A program made the translations under genes and the position numbers. From positions 1-41,722 of the forward strand of contig CAKUPC010000013.1 of assembly GCA_934675095.1 (NCBI GenBank): 41,722 nucleotides of DNA, given 5' to 3'. Below the pieces are notes generated by a model. That model searched no databases and was not told the origin of the DNA. It saw only the letters and a program-made list of their open reading frames with translations. The stretch comes from an uncultured Bacteroidales bacterium. GTDB taxonomy: Bacteria > Bacteroidota > Bacteroidia > Bacteroidales > UBA932. The stretch's first letter is position 1. The number at the start of each line of letters is the position of its first letter. Positions 25,301-32,433 of the stretch are shown piece by piece.

Positions 25301-25784
25301 TGTTCTTAATCTCCAGACCGGCAATCAGAACGGTCTCGTCGTCCGGAGAGACGGTCTTGACAAGATACCACTTGGGACCCATGTTTATGTAGCTCAGCTC
25401 CTCGCCCGCCTTGGAAAGCGGCGAGAACAGCCTGTTCGGGGTGTTGGTCACACGGGAGAAAATGAGCTTGGAGGATATGTCGTCGTTGATTTCGGTGAAC
25501 TGGTTGCACCACGATTGGAGGGAATCATTGACATAGCGATAGATGACTATGTCCTGCGGAAGCCCCTCAAGATGCAGGAACTCGTCGTTCGGGACATCGG
25601 CGGCTTCCCTGACGAACCGGTCCATGAGACGAACGCGGCGCTCCACATTTCCGCCAACACGCAGCGCCGCCGCGTCAGTGCTGTAGGGAACCGACTCTAT
25701 CGCGAGAAAAAGGCCGATGACAATCAGCAGCCCGAGCGTGAACACGAGCCTGAAAGTCCTGTCGCTGAGATGCACCTTCTTCAT
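22374..25784 (-). CDS. Large NtrY-like membrane sensor histidine kinase
   Basis: The 1136-residue protein has an N-terminal membrane helix (about 10-30) and a periplasmic domain (to about 235). A cluster of membrane helices (about 240-390) and a second extracytoplasmic region follow. Two more helices (about 625-680), a third sensor segment and a last helix lead into a HAMP domain at about 850-885. The kinase core has phosphoacceptor His916 in VAHEIKN, N-box VFINLITNAIQA, G1 DDNGTGV, F-box and G2 TGLGLS. The architecture is NtrY-like but with an unusually large sensor part. No response regulator is adjacent. It is the last gene of the surA/ostA-like operon, 7 bp after the OstA-like gene, so it may sense envelope state. 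Confidence 0.9.
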   Translation of the reverse strand: MKKVHLSDRTFRLVFTLGLLIVIGLFLAIESVPYSTDAAALRVGGNVERRVRLMDRFVREAADVPNDEFLHLEGLPQDIVIYRYVNDSLQSWCNQFTEINDDISSKLIFSRVTNTPNRLFSPLSKAGEELSYINMGPKWYLVKTVSPDDETVLIAGLEIKNTLVERHLRGRNGINPKLHLVAGNYNIVPLSEDSGSPVIVGGRPVFKVTRDLMALQGEAIDYSLFSPLVYADGPVFSSLGALLCINILVFALLLTSFLLRKKAFRRLYGSRHPRRNIVLYGIGTLILMAGAFAYIHMANKSVIFNSSLSMEFFRWNNNFMFSFLTFVSFIMLMIMALFQVFCLKIVVYELFGKNFNSRSAIWPLVFALICAGYFTATSTVYGFRKEERKIWTWSDRLAIDRDLGLEIQMLSVEDAIDNDPVISALIPMKNCERPIRNRITETFLSRVAQSHDVGVKVICDGDRVGRKEFEDVVSFGTPIYENSHFFYCENEDGRDGYVGIFVYPAGEKGLFRLMVRVSNNRETDMYGYRSLLPRTAGLSETGIPAYYSYAKYHEGRLQSFRGDYPYPTVTDHIAQLRFGRDGHDFFRYKGYNHYCSRMGEDELTVISRPTRKMTSYFTTFSFIFLISFLVIWILRRDRGRRLSGKNYLRTKINLLVITALVLTLTVISVVSVMFVYDRNERNMLRLMSNKINTVQALLERRCIHASSAADLRNPQFYGSLSEVGKVIRSDITLYTPSGKVFLSTAPELFERMAVGSRLNQDAYYNITKLSQRYFIHKEELARNRFYALYAPIFNERGVMVAIVCCPYTDGDYDFNREAVMHASLIVCLFFMLVLLSVWLSSVVTNNLFRHILRLSRKMDSMDIHNLEEIEYNGRDEVSGLVEAYNKMVRAMAESSRQLAKAERDSAWSEMARQVAHEIKNSLTPIKLKIQKLIRLRSSGNPDWDAKFDDTARVILEHIDVLAETASGFSAIAKLYGEQATEVDVDSMLSEQAFMFDNRDNVSITYIGLKDAVVTAPPSQLMRVFINLITNAIQAIEIRQKEQADAGTEPERGRILISLRNSSEDGFYDIVVDDNGTGVSDDNLDKLFVPNFTTKSSGTGLGLSICRSIVESCNGTISYSRSYALGGACFTVKLPKM

Positions 25785-25790
25785 AACCGG

Positions 25791-28646
25791 CTATTCCTTG
25801 TCGTCCCTCAGATTTCCCTCAATCTTCAGACGATTTCCCATATCGCCCGGAGTCCTTCCGTCTTTCCCGTCACTCATTCCATCACCCCTGTTCACAGTAT
25901 CCCCCGCCGTATCAGTCGAAGTCCCTTTCTTCTTCTCGTATTTCTTCCTGTACTCCTCGAACACGGCCGTCTCGCGCTGAATCTCGCGGATTTCCGCGTC
26001 GAGCGCGCGCCGCTTCTTCGCCCTGAGCCGTTCAAGCTTCTTCTGCTCCTTGGCCGCCTCCTTTTCCTTTCTCCGACGCTCCTTTTCCTGCCACTTGGCA
26101 TCCCGCTCCGCGTCCCTCTTTGCCCTTGCCTCAGCACGGGCGGTGCGACGGGCCTCCTTCTCAGCCTTCTTCCGGGCCGCCCTCACAGCCTTAGGGTCAG
26201 CGGCGAGGGAATCCACCTGGCCGGCTGCCGAGAGGCTGTCCGAAACGGCAAGGGAGTCCGCACCGGCAAGCCGCAGGGAATCCGATACAGAAATGGAATC
26301 ACGCAGGGAAAGGCTGTCACGAAGCGCAAGTGAGTCACGCAGAGCCAGACTGTCCCTGAGGGCGAGGCTGTCGCGGAGCATAAGGCTGTCACGCAGGGAA
26401 AGGCTGTCCCTGAGCGCAAGGGAATCCGCAAGGGACCTCTCCGCCTTAAGCCGCTCGCGCATGAGCGCATCCTCCGCGGCACGGACTTTCTGAAGGGAGT
26501 CGCGCACGGCAATCTCGCGGTAAATCCCCTTCATGTAGCCGGGAAAGTACTTGTTCGTGTTGGCAAAGCTTGCCCGCGGATGCGCGAGGTAGGCGGAGCG
26601 CTCCGGGGAACGGTATTCAGCGTCGGTCACGGCACGGCGATTGGCCGGACGTCGCTCAGGCTTCCAGTTGAAGCCTTTGAGGGAGCGTTCCTCCTCCTTG
26701 AGCTGCACGACAGGGAAAGCGTCGCTCTTGGCGGTCTCATAATAATAAATCCGCTGAATGGTGCCGTCCTTGAAAGAAGCGGAAAGCATCTTGGAATCGG
26801 TCTTGTTCACGGTGGCGAGGGCATCGTTCTCCTTTATGAAGAACAGGGCCTGTGCGCCTCCGAGAGCATCGAAGCGTCTCAGCCCGCCCCCGTTCTCGAA
26901 GAAGGCCATCATCTCAGCCGCCTTGACCTGGTCGTAGTGAGTGGTGTCCTCCTCTATCGTTATGAACGCGTCGGACATGAGGCTGGCACGGTCCATCGCG
27001 CCGTTCCTGACGACGACATAGATGCTGTCAGCGGCATACTGGCGCACGGTTTCCTGCCAGACTATCGGCTCGACATAAAGCCTCGCGAGAGAGTCGAGGT
27101 CGCTGTATAGCAGCGAGTCGCAGACTATCTGAGCCTCGTTGCGGAAAAGCCGCACATTTTTCAGGGCCGTCATGAACCCGACCTTGGTCGAATCCAGCTT
27201 CACGGCAACCGTGCTGTCCGCAACCGAAAGCGAATCTGTCTTCAATGCCAACGAATCAATTCCAAACGACAGAGAGTCGGTTTTAAGCTCCAATGAATCA
27301 CTCTTAAATGCCAATGAATCAGCCGAAAGTATCAATGAATCAGATTTCAGCGACAAGGAATCCACATTCATCTTCAATGAATCCGATGCCTCCGGCAATG
27401 GCTTGCCTGCAGAAGCATCCCCGCCGGAGGCTCCGTTCTTAGCGTTGCGCTTCGCCCGGATTTCCTCGGCGGCCTTCTTCGCGGCGTAGTTCGCGTCATT
27501 CTCCATCGCGGCCTGGTCAGCGGCCTTGGCGGCCTCCTCGGCGGCCTTCTTCCGGAACGTCCCCACGGCATCGACCTCAAGGTTCTTCAGGCGCTCTCCC
27601 GACTGCGCGAGCGTCAGGGAGTCTATCTGGAACTTCATCAGGGTGTAGTAGTCGATGAAGTCGGCGGCGACATAGACCGTGTCCGCCTGTCCCTGATCGT
27701 TCGTGGTCTTGGCGATGACTGCAGGGTCGCGCCTCATGCTTATTCGCGAGAGGCTGTCGCGATATTCAGCCATTCCGGCCACCGCGGACATATCCCGCGT
27801 CGTGTCGATAATCTGCACATGACCGAGCATCGTCACGTCGTTCAGAGCACGGTAGTAATAGACGGAGTCGCACCACGCCTCCTCGTCCTTGCTCATCAGA
27901 TGGACGTTGCGGTTGAAGAGAAATATCTCCCTGTTCCTGTCGTACCACCCGGCGTCGGCCGAGAGCATATTTTCCTTATTCCACAAATCCGTCGATGTCC
28001 CGAACTTCGCGAACGCGGTCTCGGAATTATAGTCCAGCTCATTGGTCTTTACAAAGACGGTGTCCGAAAACATATTCACGTCATTCCGGAAGGTAAAGAG
28101 CTTCTTCTTCGAATCGTAGCTTCCGTCACGGCTTTCTATAATCTGACCGTCCTTGTCGCGCATCGCCCCTCCGTTCATGAAAAGGGCCACACTGTCCTTG
28201 GTGTTATAGTCCAAGTCCCTCGTTCTCAGGGTGTTGTTATCCTTGTCCGTAAGCTGCACGAGCGAGCCGCGGAACTGGGCAAGGCTCTCGTCGATGAGAT
28301 AGGTGAGCTTGTCTCCCGTCAGGACCGTCTCCTCCTGAAGAATCTGGACGTTGCCGATGGCGTCGATATACTTCGCATCGACGTTCCAGAAGGCCGTGTC
28401 GCAGAGGAGGTAGGTGTTGTTATGGAAAAACCTCGCCGGGCCGATGACCTTCCTGTACGAGTTCCCCTCGACATCGACCACCTGCGCCGACTTGGAGCTG
28501 ATGAGCACGACGAGGCTGTCGCTGTCCTCCTGTGCCTGTGCGGCGACACGGCATGGGAAAAGACAGGCCAGCGCGGTGACGGTCAGAAGGATACGGACGG
28601 ACGGACGCATATTACCGAAAATATTTCTCAACGACAACATTCTCAT
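25791..28646 (-). CDS. OstA-like (LptA/LptD N-terminal domain) envelope protein
   Basis: The 951-residue exported protein has a signal peptide (about 15-36) and then an extended OstA/LptA-like beta-jellyroll region (about 45-375). This contains repeated phrases such as YIDAIGNVQILQEETVLTGDKL, typical of LPS-transport bridge proteins. A tract at about 419-475 has seven heptads of the DSLxLKT type. A second tract at about 739-785 has the hexapeptide LRDSLA repeated, and a very basic/acidic coiled region (about 800-900) precedes the C-terminus. The beta barrel of full LptD is absent. Role in LPS transport is inferred from the domain and from neighbours surA and lptB. Confidence 0.85.
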   Translation of the reverse strand: MRMLSLRNIFGNMRPSVRILLTVTALACLFPCRVAAQAQEDSDSLVVLISSKSAQVVDVEGNSYRKVIGPARFFHNNTYLLCDTAFWNVDAKYIDAIGNVQILQEETVLTGDKLTYLIDESLAQFRGSLVQLTDKDNNTLRTRDLDYNTKDSVALFMNGGAMRDKDGQIIESRDGSYDSKKKLFTFRNDVNMFSDTVFVKTNELDYNSETAFAKFGTSTDLWNKENMLSADAGWYDRNREIFLFNRNVHLMSKDEEAWCDSVYYYRALNDVTMLGHVQIIDTTRDMSAVAGMAEYRDSLSRISMRRDPAVIAKTTNDQGQADTVYVAADFIDYYTLMKFQIDSLTLAQSGERLKNLEVDAVGTFRKKAAEEAAKAADQAAMENDANYAAKKAAEEIRAKRNAKNGASGGDASAGKPLPEASDSLKMNVDSLSLKSDSLILSADSLAFKSDSLELKTDSLSFGIDSLALKTDSLSVADSTVAVKLDSTKVGFMTALKNVRLFRNEAQIVCDSLLYSDLDSLARLYVEPIVWQETVRQYAADSIYVVVRNGAMDRASLMSDAFITIEEDTTHYDQVKAAEMMAFFENGGGLRRFDALGGAQALFFIKENDALATVNKTDSKMLSASFKDGTIQRIYYYETAKSDAFPVVQLKEEERSLKGFNWKPERRPANRRAVTDAEYRSPERSAYLAHPRASFANTNKYFPGYMKGIYREIAVRDSLQKVRAAEDALMRERLKAERSLADSLALRDSLSLRDSLMLRDSLALRDSLALRDSLALRDSLSLRDSISVSDSLRLAGADSLAVSDSLSAAGQVDSLAADPKAVRAARKKAEKEARRTARAEARAKRDAERDAKWQEKERRRKEKEAAKEQKKLERLRAKKRRALDAEIREIQRETAVFEEYRKKYEKKKGTSTDTAGDTVNRGDGMSDGKDGRTPGDMGNRLKIEGNLRDDKE
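26290..26430 (-). repeat. 18-bp coding repeat (LRDSLA) in the OstA-like gene
   Basis: About seven tandem 18-bp units encode xLRDSL. They are near-identical in protein but varied at third codon positions, which argues that the protein repeat is selected and is not a recent DNA expansion. Confidence 0.85.
27220..27390 (-). repeat. 21-bp coding repeat (DSLxLKT) in the OstA-like gene
   Basis: Seven 21-bp units encode DSLSLKS/DSLILSA/DSLAFKS-type heptads. The tract is notably AT-rich (many TCA, ATT and AAT triplets on the plus strand) compared with the GC-rich gene around it. Confidence 0.8.
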
Positions 28647-28662
28647 TTCATCGTGACGATGT

Positions 28663-30036
28663 TCAGTCTTTCCTTATCTTCTCCGAAAGACCCGCATGAT
28701 CGAACTCGCAGTCAGCGAAAATCGGGTCTATGGTTATGTAGGTCGTGGAAATCTTCTCGTCGAGGAACTTCTCTATCGCCTCCATCGAGAGCTTGTTCTT
28801 CGCCGCCCCGAGCATCAGGCTGTAGTCCTCGCTGAAAGACGCAGGGTGTGACGGGATTATCTTATCGACCCTGATTATCTTATAGACAAGCTGTCCGCTG
28901 CGGCCCTCGTTGTCAAGCGACTCGACCGGCTCGGATATTTCGCCCTCCGAAAGGCCGCTTATCGCATTGTAGTCCGCCGGCTTGAGCTGGTCCTTCTCGA
29001 AATAGGAAGAGCCTGTATTCGGGTCGGACATCTGGCCTCCGTTGGTTCGCGTCGCCGGGTCCTGCGACCAGAAGCGGGCGGCCATGTCGAAACTTATCTT
29101 TCCGTCGTTAATCTCCGTCCTGAGGCTGTCAAGGGTCTTGAACGCCTTTTCCTGATCCTCAATGGTGTATTCCGGCTTGAGAAGGATGTGCCTTGCGTTG
29201 AACTGGTCGCCCTTCTTCTCCAGAACCTCGATGAGGTGGAAGCCGTCCGGGGTCTCGACAATCTGCGAGACTATGCCGGGCTTGAGGGACATGGCAGCAT
29301 CGGAGAAGGCCGGCCAGAAGATTGACTTGGACGCCATTCCGAGCTCACCTCCGCGACGGGCGCTTCCCGGATCCTGAGAGTAGATGCGGGCAAGCGTCGA
29401 GAATTTCTCCCCGTTCATGATTCTCTCGCGCAGGGCGAGCAGCCTCTCCTTGACCGCGAGCGCGGCGGCCTCCCTGTCCGGATAGATGCAAATCTGGCTC
29501 AGTCGGTACTTGTCCGGAACCAGCGGCAGGTCCTCCTTGTCGGTCTCCTCTATGAACTTCTCCACGTCGTAGGGAGTAAGCTCAGGAATCGACGAGGCTA
29601 CCTTCTGCTGCATCTGCTGGGTGAGGCTCTGCTCCTGGAAGGCCTTGCGCCACTCCTGACGGAGCTTGTATATCGGCTTGCCGAAATAGTTCTCGAAGCC
29701 CTCGTCTCCCCCGAGCCTGAAGCGCAGCTCGTCGATTCGGGACGAAAGCTCGCTCTCCACCATGTCGTTGTTCACGTTCAGCGAGTCTATCCTCGCCTGC
29801 ATGAGAAAGATTTTCGCCTCAATCATCCTTTCCAGCAGCTCGCAGCGCATATTCCTGTCGGAAAGCATTCCGTTCGCCCTCATCATCTTCACCTCGTCCT
29901 CAAGCGTGGAAATCTTTATCATTTCCTCGCCGACGACGGCTACGGACTTGTCTATCACGCCGTCCTGATATTTCTGGGCATGGAGCGCCGCCGGCAAAAG
30001 AAGCGCGGCCGCACATAAAAGATATATTCTTCTCAT
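28663..30036 (-). CDS. surA: SurA-like periplasmic chaperone / peptidylprolyl isomerase
   Basis: The roughly 457-residue protein has a signal peptide (ends near ALHAQ), a SurA N-terminal chaperone domain and two parvulin (PPIC) domains. The first spans about 180-280 (SQDPGSARRGGELG and ETPDGFHLIEV) and the second about 285-395 (ARHILLKPEYT and FWSQDPATRTNGGQM). SurA escorts outer membrane proteins through the periplasm. A GTG at 30042 overlaps the upstream stop codon; the ATG at 30036 is preferred. It lies between a second SurA-like lipoprotein and the OstA-like gene, in line with joint control of outer membrane assembly. Confidence 0.92.
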   Translation of the reverse strand: MRRIYLLCAAALLLPAALHAQKYQDGVIDKSVAVVGEEMIKISTLEDEVKMMRANGMLSDRNMRCELLERMIEAKIFLMQARIDSLNVNNDMVESELSSRIDELRFRLGGDEGFENYFGKPIYKLRQEWRKAFQEQSLTQQMQQKVASSIPELTPYDVEKFIEETDKEDLPLVPDKYRLSQICIYPDREAAALAVKERLLALRERIMNGEKFSTLARIYSQDPGSARRGGELGMASKSIFWPAFSDAAMSLKPGIVSQIVETPDGFHLIEVLEKKGDQFNARHILLKPEYTIEDQEKAFKTLDSLRTEINDGKISFDMAARFWSQDPATRTNGGQMSDPNTGSSYFEKDQLKPADYNAISGLSEGEISEPVESLDNEGRSGQLVYKIIRVDKIIPSHPASFSEDYSLMLGAAKNKLSMEAIEKFLDEKISTTYITIDPIFADCEFDHAGLSEKIRKD

Positions 30037-30041
30037 CTTCA

Positions 30042-30890
30042 CTAATATATTTCAAATTTTCCGCTTTCGCGGGCCTGTTCAAGCAAGTCCTGTTCCAAGC
30101 CGGAGACAAGCTCGCGCTTGCGCATACTCAGCAGGATGTCGCGTATGAGCGGAGTCGCATACTCAATAGGGGACGGGCTGCCGGCCGGGACGAAATCGCG
30201 GAGATATGCAAGGTAGAGCAGCCCGGTGTCTCCGCTGTACTCAATCCAGTCGCCCTTGCGGAAAGCCATCAGGGCGACATAGTCTATGCCGAATTCCCTC
30301 GCAAGGACGGTCATGTCAATCCAGTTTCCGCCGAAGTTCTCGTATTTTATCGCGGAAGACCATGCCAGCGAGTCCGTCAGCTGCATCTGCGCCACGTCGT
30401 CGGAGACGATGCTGCTGCGGAAGTCCCTGAGTGAAGGCGAGTCCGGAGCGATGCAGAGGAAGTCGGCTCTCACAACCGGAACCTGAAGCACAAACTTGTC
30501 CGGATGCTGTCTGTAGTATTCTTCAATCTGGGCCGGAGTGACGAGGGTGTCAAGCCTGTCGTTCACATAGCGCTGTTCGTAGCGGTACTTGAGCAGAGAC
30601 TTGCGGTAGTCGTCCAGTTCCTTCGTCACGTCAAGCTCATCCTTGGAAAGCTGCTTCTCGGCGACATTCTGAAAGATGATGTCCGAAGCCCATGTGTTTA
30701 TGTACTGCCGCGCGAGGCGGGTGCTGTCATCGGCGGAGAGACCTCCCGGAAGGGCCTTGTCGAGTTCGCCCCTGTAGAGCCTCGCCTTTCCGACGGAGGC
30801 CACCACCTCGCCGGACATTACGTGCTCCACCCATTCGCAGGACTGGAGCGAAAGGGCAAGCGCACATAGCAGGAGAATCCGGTGTTTCAT
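30042..30890 (-). CDS. SurA N-terminal-like lipoprotein
   Basis: The 282-residue protein has a lipoprotein signal with lipobox LQSC (Cys18). The segment EVVASVGKARLYRGELDKALP followed by helices to about residue 130 resembles the chaperone part of SurA/PpiD. No complete parvulin domain signature is visible, so isomerase activity is doubtful. Bacteroidota often encode such a partner directly before surA. It is the first gene of the operon running to the histidine kinase and has a strong promoter at 30981-31011. Confidence 0.8.
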   Translation of the reverse strand: MKHRILLLCALALSLQSCEWVEHVMSGEVVASVGKARLYRGELDKALPGGLSADDSTRLARQYINTWASDIIFQNVAEKQLSKDELDVTKELDDYRKSLLKYRYEQRYVNDRLDTLVTPAQIEEYYRQHPDKFVLQVPVVRADFLCIAPDSPSLRDFRSSIVSDDVAQMQLTDSLAWSSAIKYENFGGNWIDMTVLAREFGIDYVALMAFRKGDWIEYSGDTGLLYLAYLRDFVPAGSPSPIEYATPLIRDILLSMRKRELVSGLEQDLLEQARESGKFEIY

Positions 30891-30980
30891 ATATCCAAAT
30901 GCTTACTAAAATAGCTGAACAAAAACTTTAAACAGTTTCTAAAAATGACCGAATAAAAAATTCAAACAGCTTTTAACGGA

Positions 30981-31011
30981 CAAAGATAATCATTTTCTTT
31001 CCACGGCGCAA
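30981..31011 (-). promoter_or_regulatory. Promoter of the surA/ostA-like/kinase operon
   Basis: On the minus strand TTG (31011-31009) is followed after 20 bases by TATCTTTG (30988-30981), matching the consensus. Predicted transcription start near 30974, with an 85-base leader. Confidence 0.75.
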
Positions 31012-31105
31012 TATTTGCGTAAAGGACGACCCGGCTTTAGAAATGTAAAAAAATGAGTTGCCTCGGAACGAGGGATATTTTTTGAATCGAGGGGTATTTT
31101 GAGTT

Positions 31106-31546
31106 ATGAGTTTGAGAACAAGAGTCATGAGTCTGGGACTGCTTTCGGCGGTCGTGATGCTGTGCTGCGGAAATGTCTCCGCGCAGAGCGTCATTCCGGC
31201 GTCCATGGGCAGCAGCGACGGGTTCGACGTATTCGTGCCCATCTCGCGCTATCTCGGGAACGGGGAGGCCGACAAGCTGTCCGCATGGTTCTCGAACAGC
31301 GTCGAAATCACGATTCTCGGCGAATCCAACACCTGCTCACGCTCGCAGGCCCGCCAGATTCTGAAGTCGTTCTACGCCTCCTACACCCCGAGGTCGTTTG
31401 AAGTCACGCACAAGGCTTCACAGGGAAACATGAAATACGCCATCGGCAATCTCAAGGCCGGCGGCGAGACCTTCGTCGTAACGGTATTTCTCTGCATGAA
31501 GGACAACTGCTACGACATCCATCAGCTGAAAATCGAACGTCTCTGA
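31106..31546 (+). CDS. DUF4783 exported protein
   Basis: This 146-residue protein has an N-terminal signal peptide (ends near GNVSAQ). The mature part (FVPISRYLGNGEADKLSAWFSNSVEITILG and SRSQARQILKSFYASYTPRSF) is characteristic of DUF4783, a small NTF2-like family restricted to Bacteroidota. Function unknown. The region before it carries two CGAGGG(A/G)TATTTT direct repeats 19 bp apart (31069 and 31088). It is followed by queH. Confidence 0.85.
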   Translation: MSLRTRVMSLGLLSAVVMLCCGNVSAQSVIPASMGSSDGFDVFVPISRYLGNGEADKLSAWFSNSVEITILGESNTCSRSQARQILKSFYASYTPRSFEVTHKASQGNMKYAIGNLKAGGETFVVTVFLCMKDNCYDIHQLKIERL

Positions 31547-31558
31547 CGCGAAAAGACC

Positions 31559-31581
31559 GGATGTGGGGGGGGCCACATTCC
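31559..31581 (+). other. Hairpin with G8 loop between DUF4783 and queH
   Basis: GG-ATGTGG pairs with CCACAT-t-CC around a loop of six Gs (part of a G8 run at 31565-31572). It is followed by A-rich sequence, not T-rich, so on the plus strand it is not a standard terminator. Confidence 0.5.
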
Positions 31582-31597
31582 TGAGAAAAAAAACGAC

Positions 31598-32230
31598 ATG
31601 AAAGGAAACGGATTGCTCACAGTTACGGCGCCGGGCGGCGCTGACAAGGTGCTGCTGCACACCTGCTGCGCGCCTTGCTCGGGGGCAATCATCGAGTGCC
31701 TGCTGCGCAGCGGAATAAGGCCCGTGATTTATTACTGCAATCCCAACATTTTCCCGGAGGAGGAATATCTCATAAGAAAGAACGAGTGCACGAGGTTCGC
31801 GCAGTCGCTCGGACTGGAGATTGTCGATGCGGACTATGACCACGCGGCGTGGCTCGACGGGGTTCGCGCCCTTGCCGAGGATGCGGGTCTGACGGGCATA
31901 GGGAGCCTCCCGGAAAGGGGCGGACGCTGCCTTCAGTGCTTCAGGTACAGGCTGCTCGATTCGGCGCGGTATGCGGCCGGGCACGGGTTCACGGTGCTGA
32001 CGACAACGCTGGCCTCGTCGCGCTGGAAGTCGCTGGAGCAAATAAACGAGGCCGGAAACCGGGCCGTGGAGCAGGTGCGGCGGCAGGCCGGGCTGGCCGA
32101 GGATGCGCTGGTCTGGTGGGAGCAGAACTGGCGGCGGGGCGGCCTGCAGGAGCGGCGGTCACAAATCATAAAGGAGTATAATTTCTACAATCAGACCTGG
32201 TGCGGCTGCGAATTCAGCCGGCGAGGCTAA
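31598..32230 (+). CDS. queH: Epoxyqueuosine reductase QueH
   Basis: This 210-residue cytoplasmic enzyme catalyses the last step of queuosine synthesis, reducing epoxyqueuosine in tRNA; it is the non-homologous alternative to QueG. The metal-binding cysteines are visible: HTCCAPC (Cys23, 24, 27), CLQC in the middle and WCGC near the C-terminus (Cys202, 204). ARTLASSRWKS-type and YYCNPNIFPEEEY segments are also typical. Length is normal. Its last codons form one arm of a long inverted repeat (32219-32344). Confidence 0.93.
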   Translation: MKGNGLLTVTAPGGADKVLLHTCCAPCSGAIIECLLRSGIRPVIYYCNPNIFPEEEYLIRKNECTRFAQSLGLEIVDADYDHAAWLDGVRALAEDAGLTGIGSLPERGGRCLQCFRYRLLDSARYAAGHGFTVLTTTLASSRWKSLEQINEAGNRAVEQVRRQAGLAEDALVWWEQNWRRGGLQERRSQIIKEYNFYNQTWCGCEFSRRG

Positions 32231-32344
32231 ACGGAAGCGGTCTGCCGCGTTGGACGGTTTGATGAAATCCTCACAGCCGCCAAGGCTGCTGCGGTTTCAT
32301 CTGCGCCGTCCGCCTTGCATCCCATCTCCCGTTTAGCCTCGCCG
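32219..32344. repeat. 126-bp nested hairpin element (repeat family copy 3)
   Basis: Four nested inverted repeats share one centre near 32281. They are a 16-bp perfect outer stem (32219-32234 with 32329-32344), GGACGG/CCGTCC (32252-32257, 32306-32311), GATGAAA/TTTCATC (32261-32267, 32295-32301) and CAGCC/GGCTG (32274-32278, 32284-32288). The large internal loops are symmetric at 17 nt each. The left arm carries GCGGTCTGCCGCGTTGGAC (32237-32255), related to the motifs at 10414 and 34428. No ORF is seen; the rest of the gap to 32433 shows nothing further. Confidence 0.8.
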
Positions 32345-32433
32345 CTCAGGTGCTTGTTCATGCACTGGAATACAAGACTGAAAGGCTGAAATGCAGGACT
32401 GAAATAAGAGTGACGTGAGACTGGAGCAAAAGC

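Noticed and set aside
24897..26333. A 478-codon plus-strand frame spanning the kinase and OstA-like genes
   Set aside because: It crosses the boundary of two well-supported minus-strand genes and its product has no domain-like features.
26290..26430. Non-coding tandem repeat
   Set aside because: The 18-bp units stay in frame and encode a conserved hexapeptide with synonymous changes, so this is a coding repeat.
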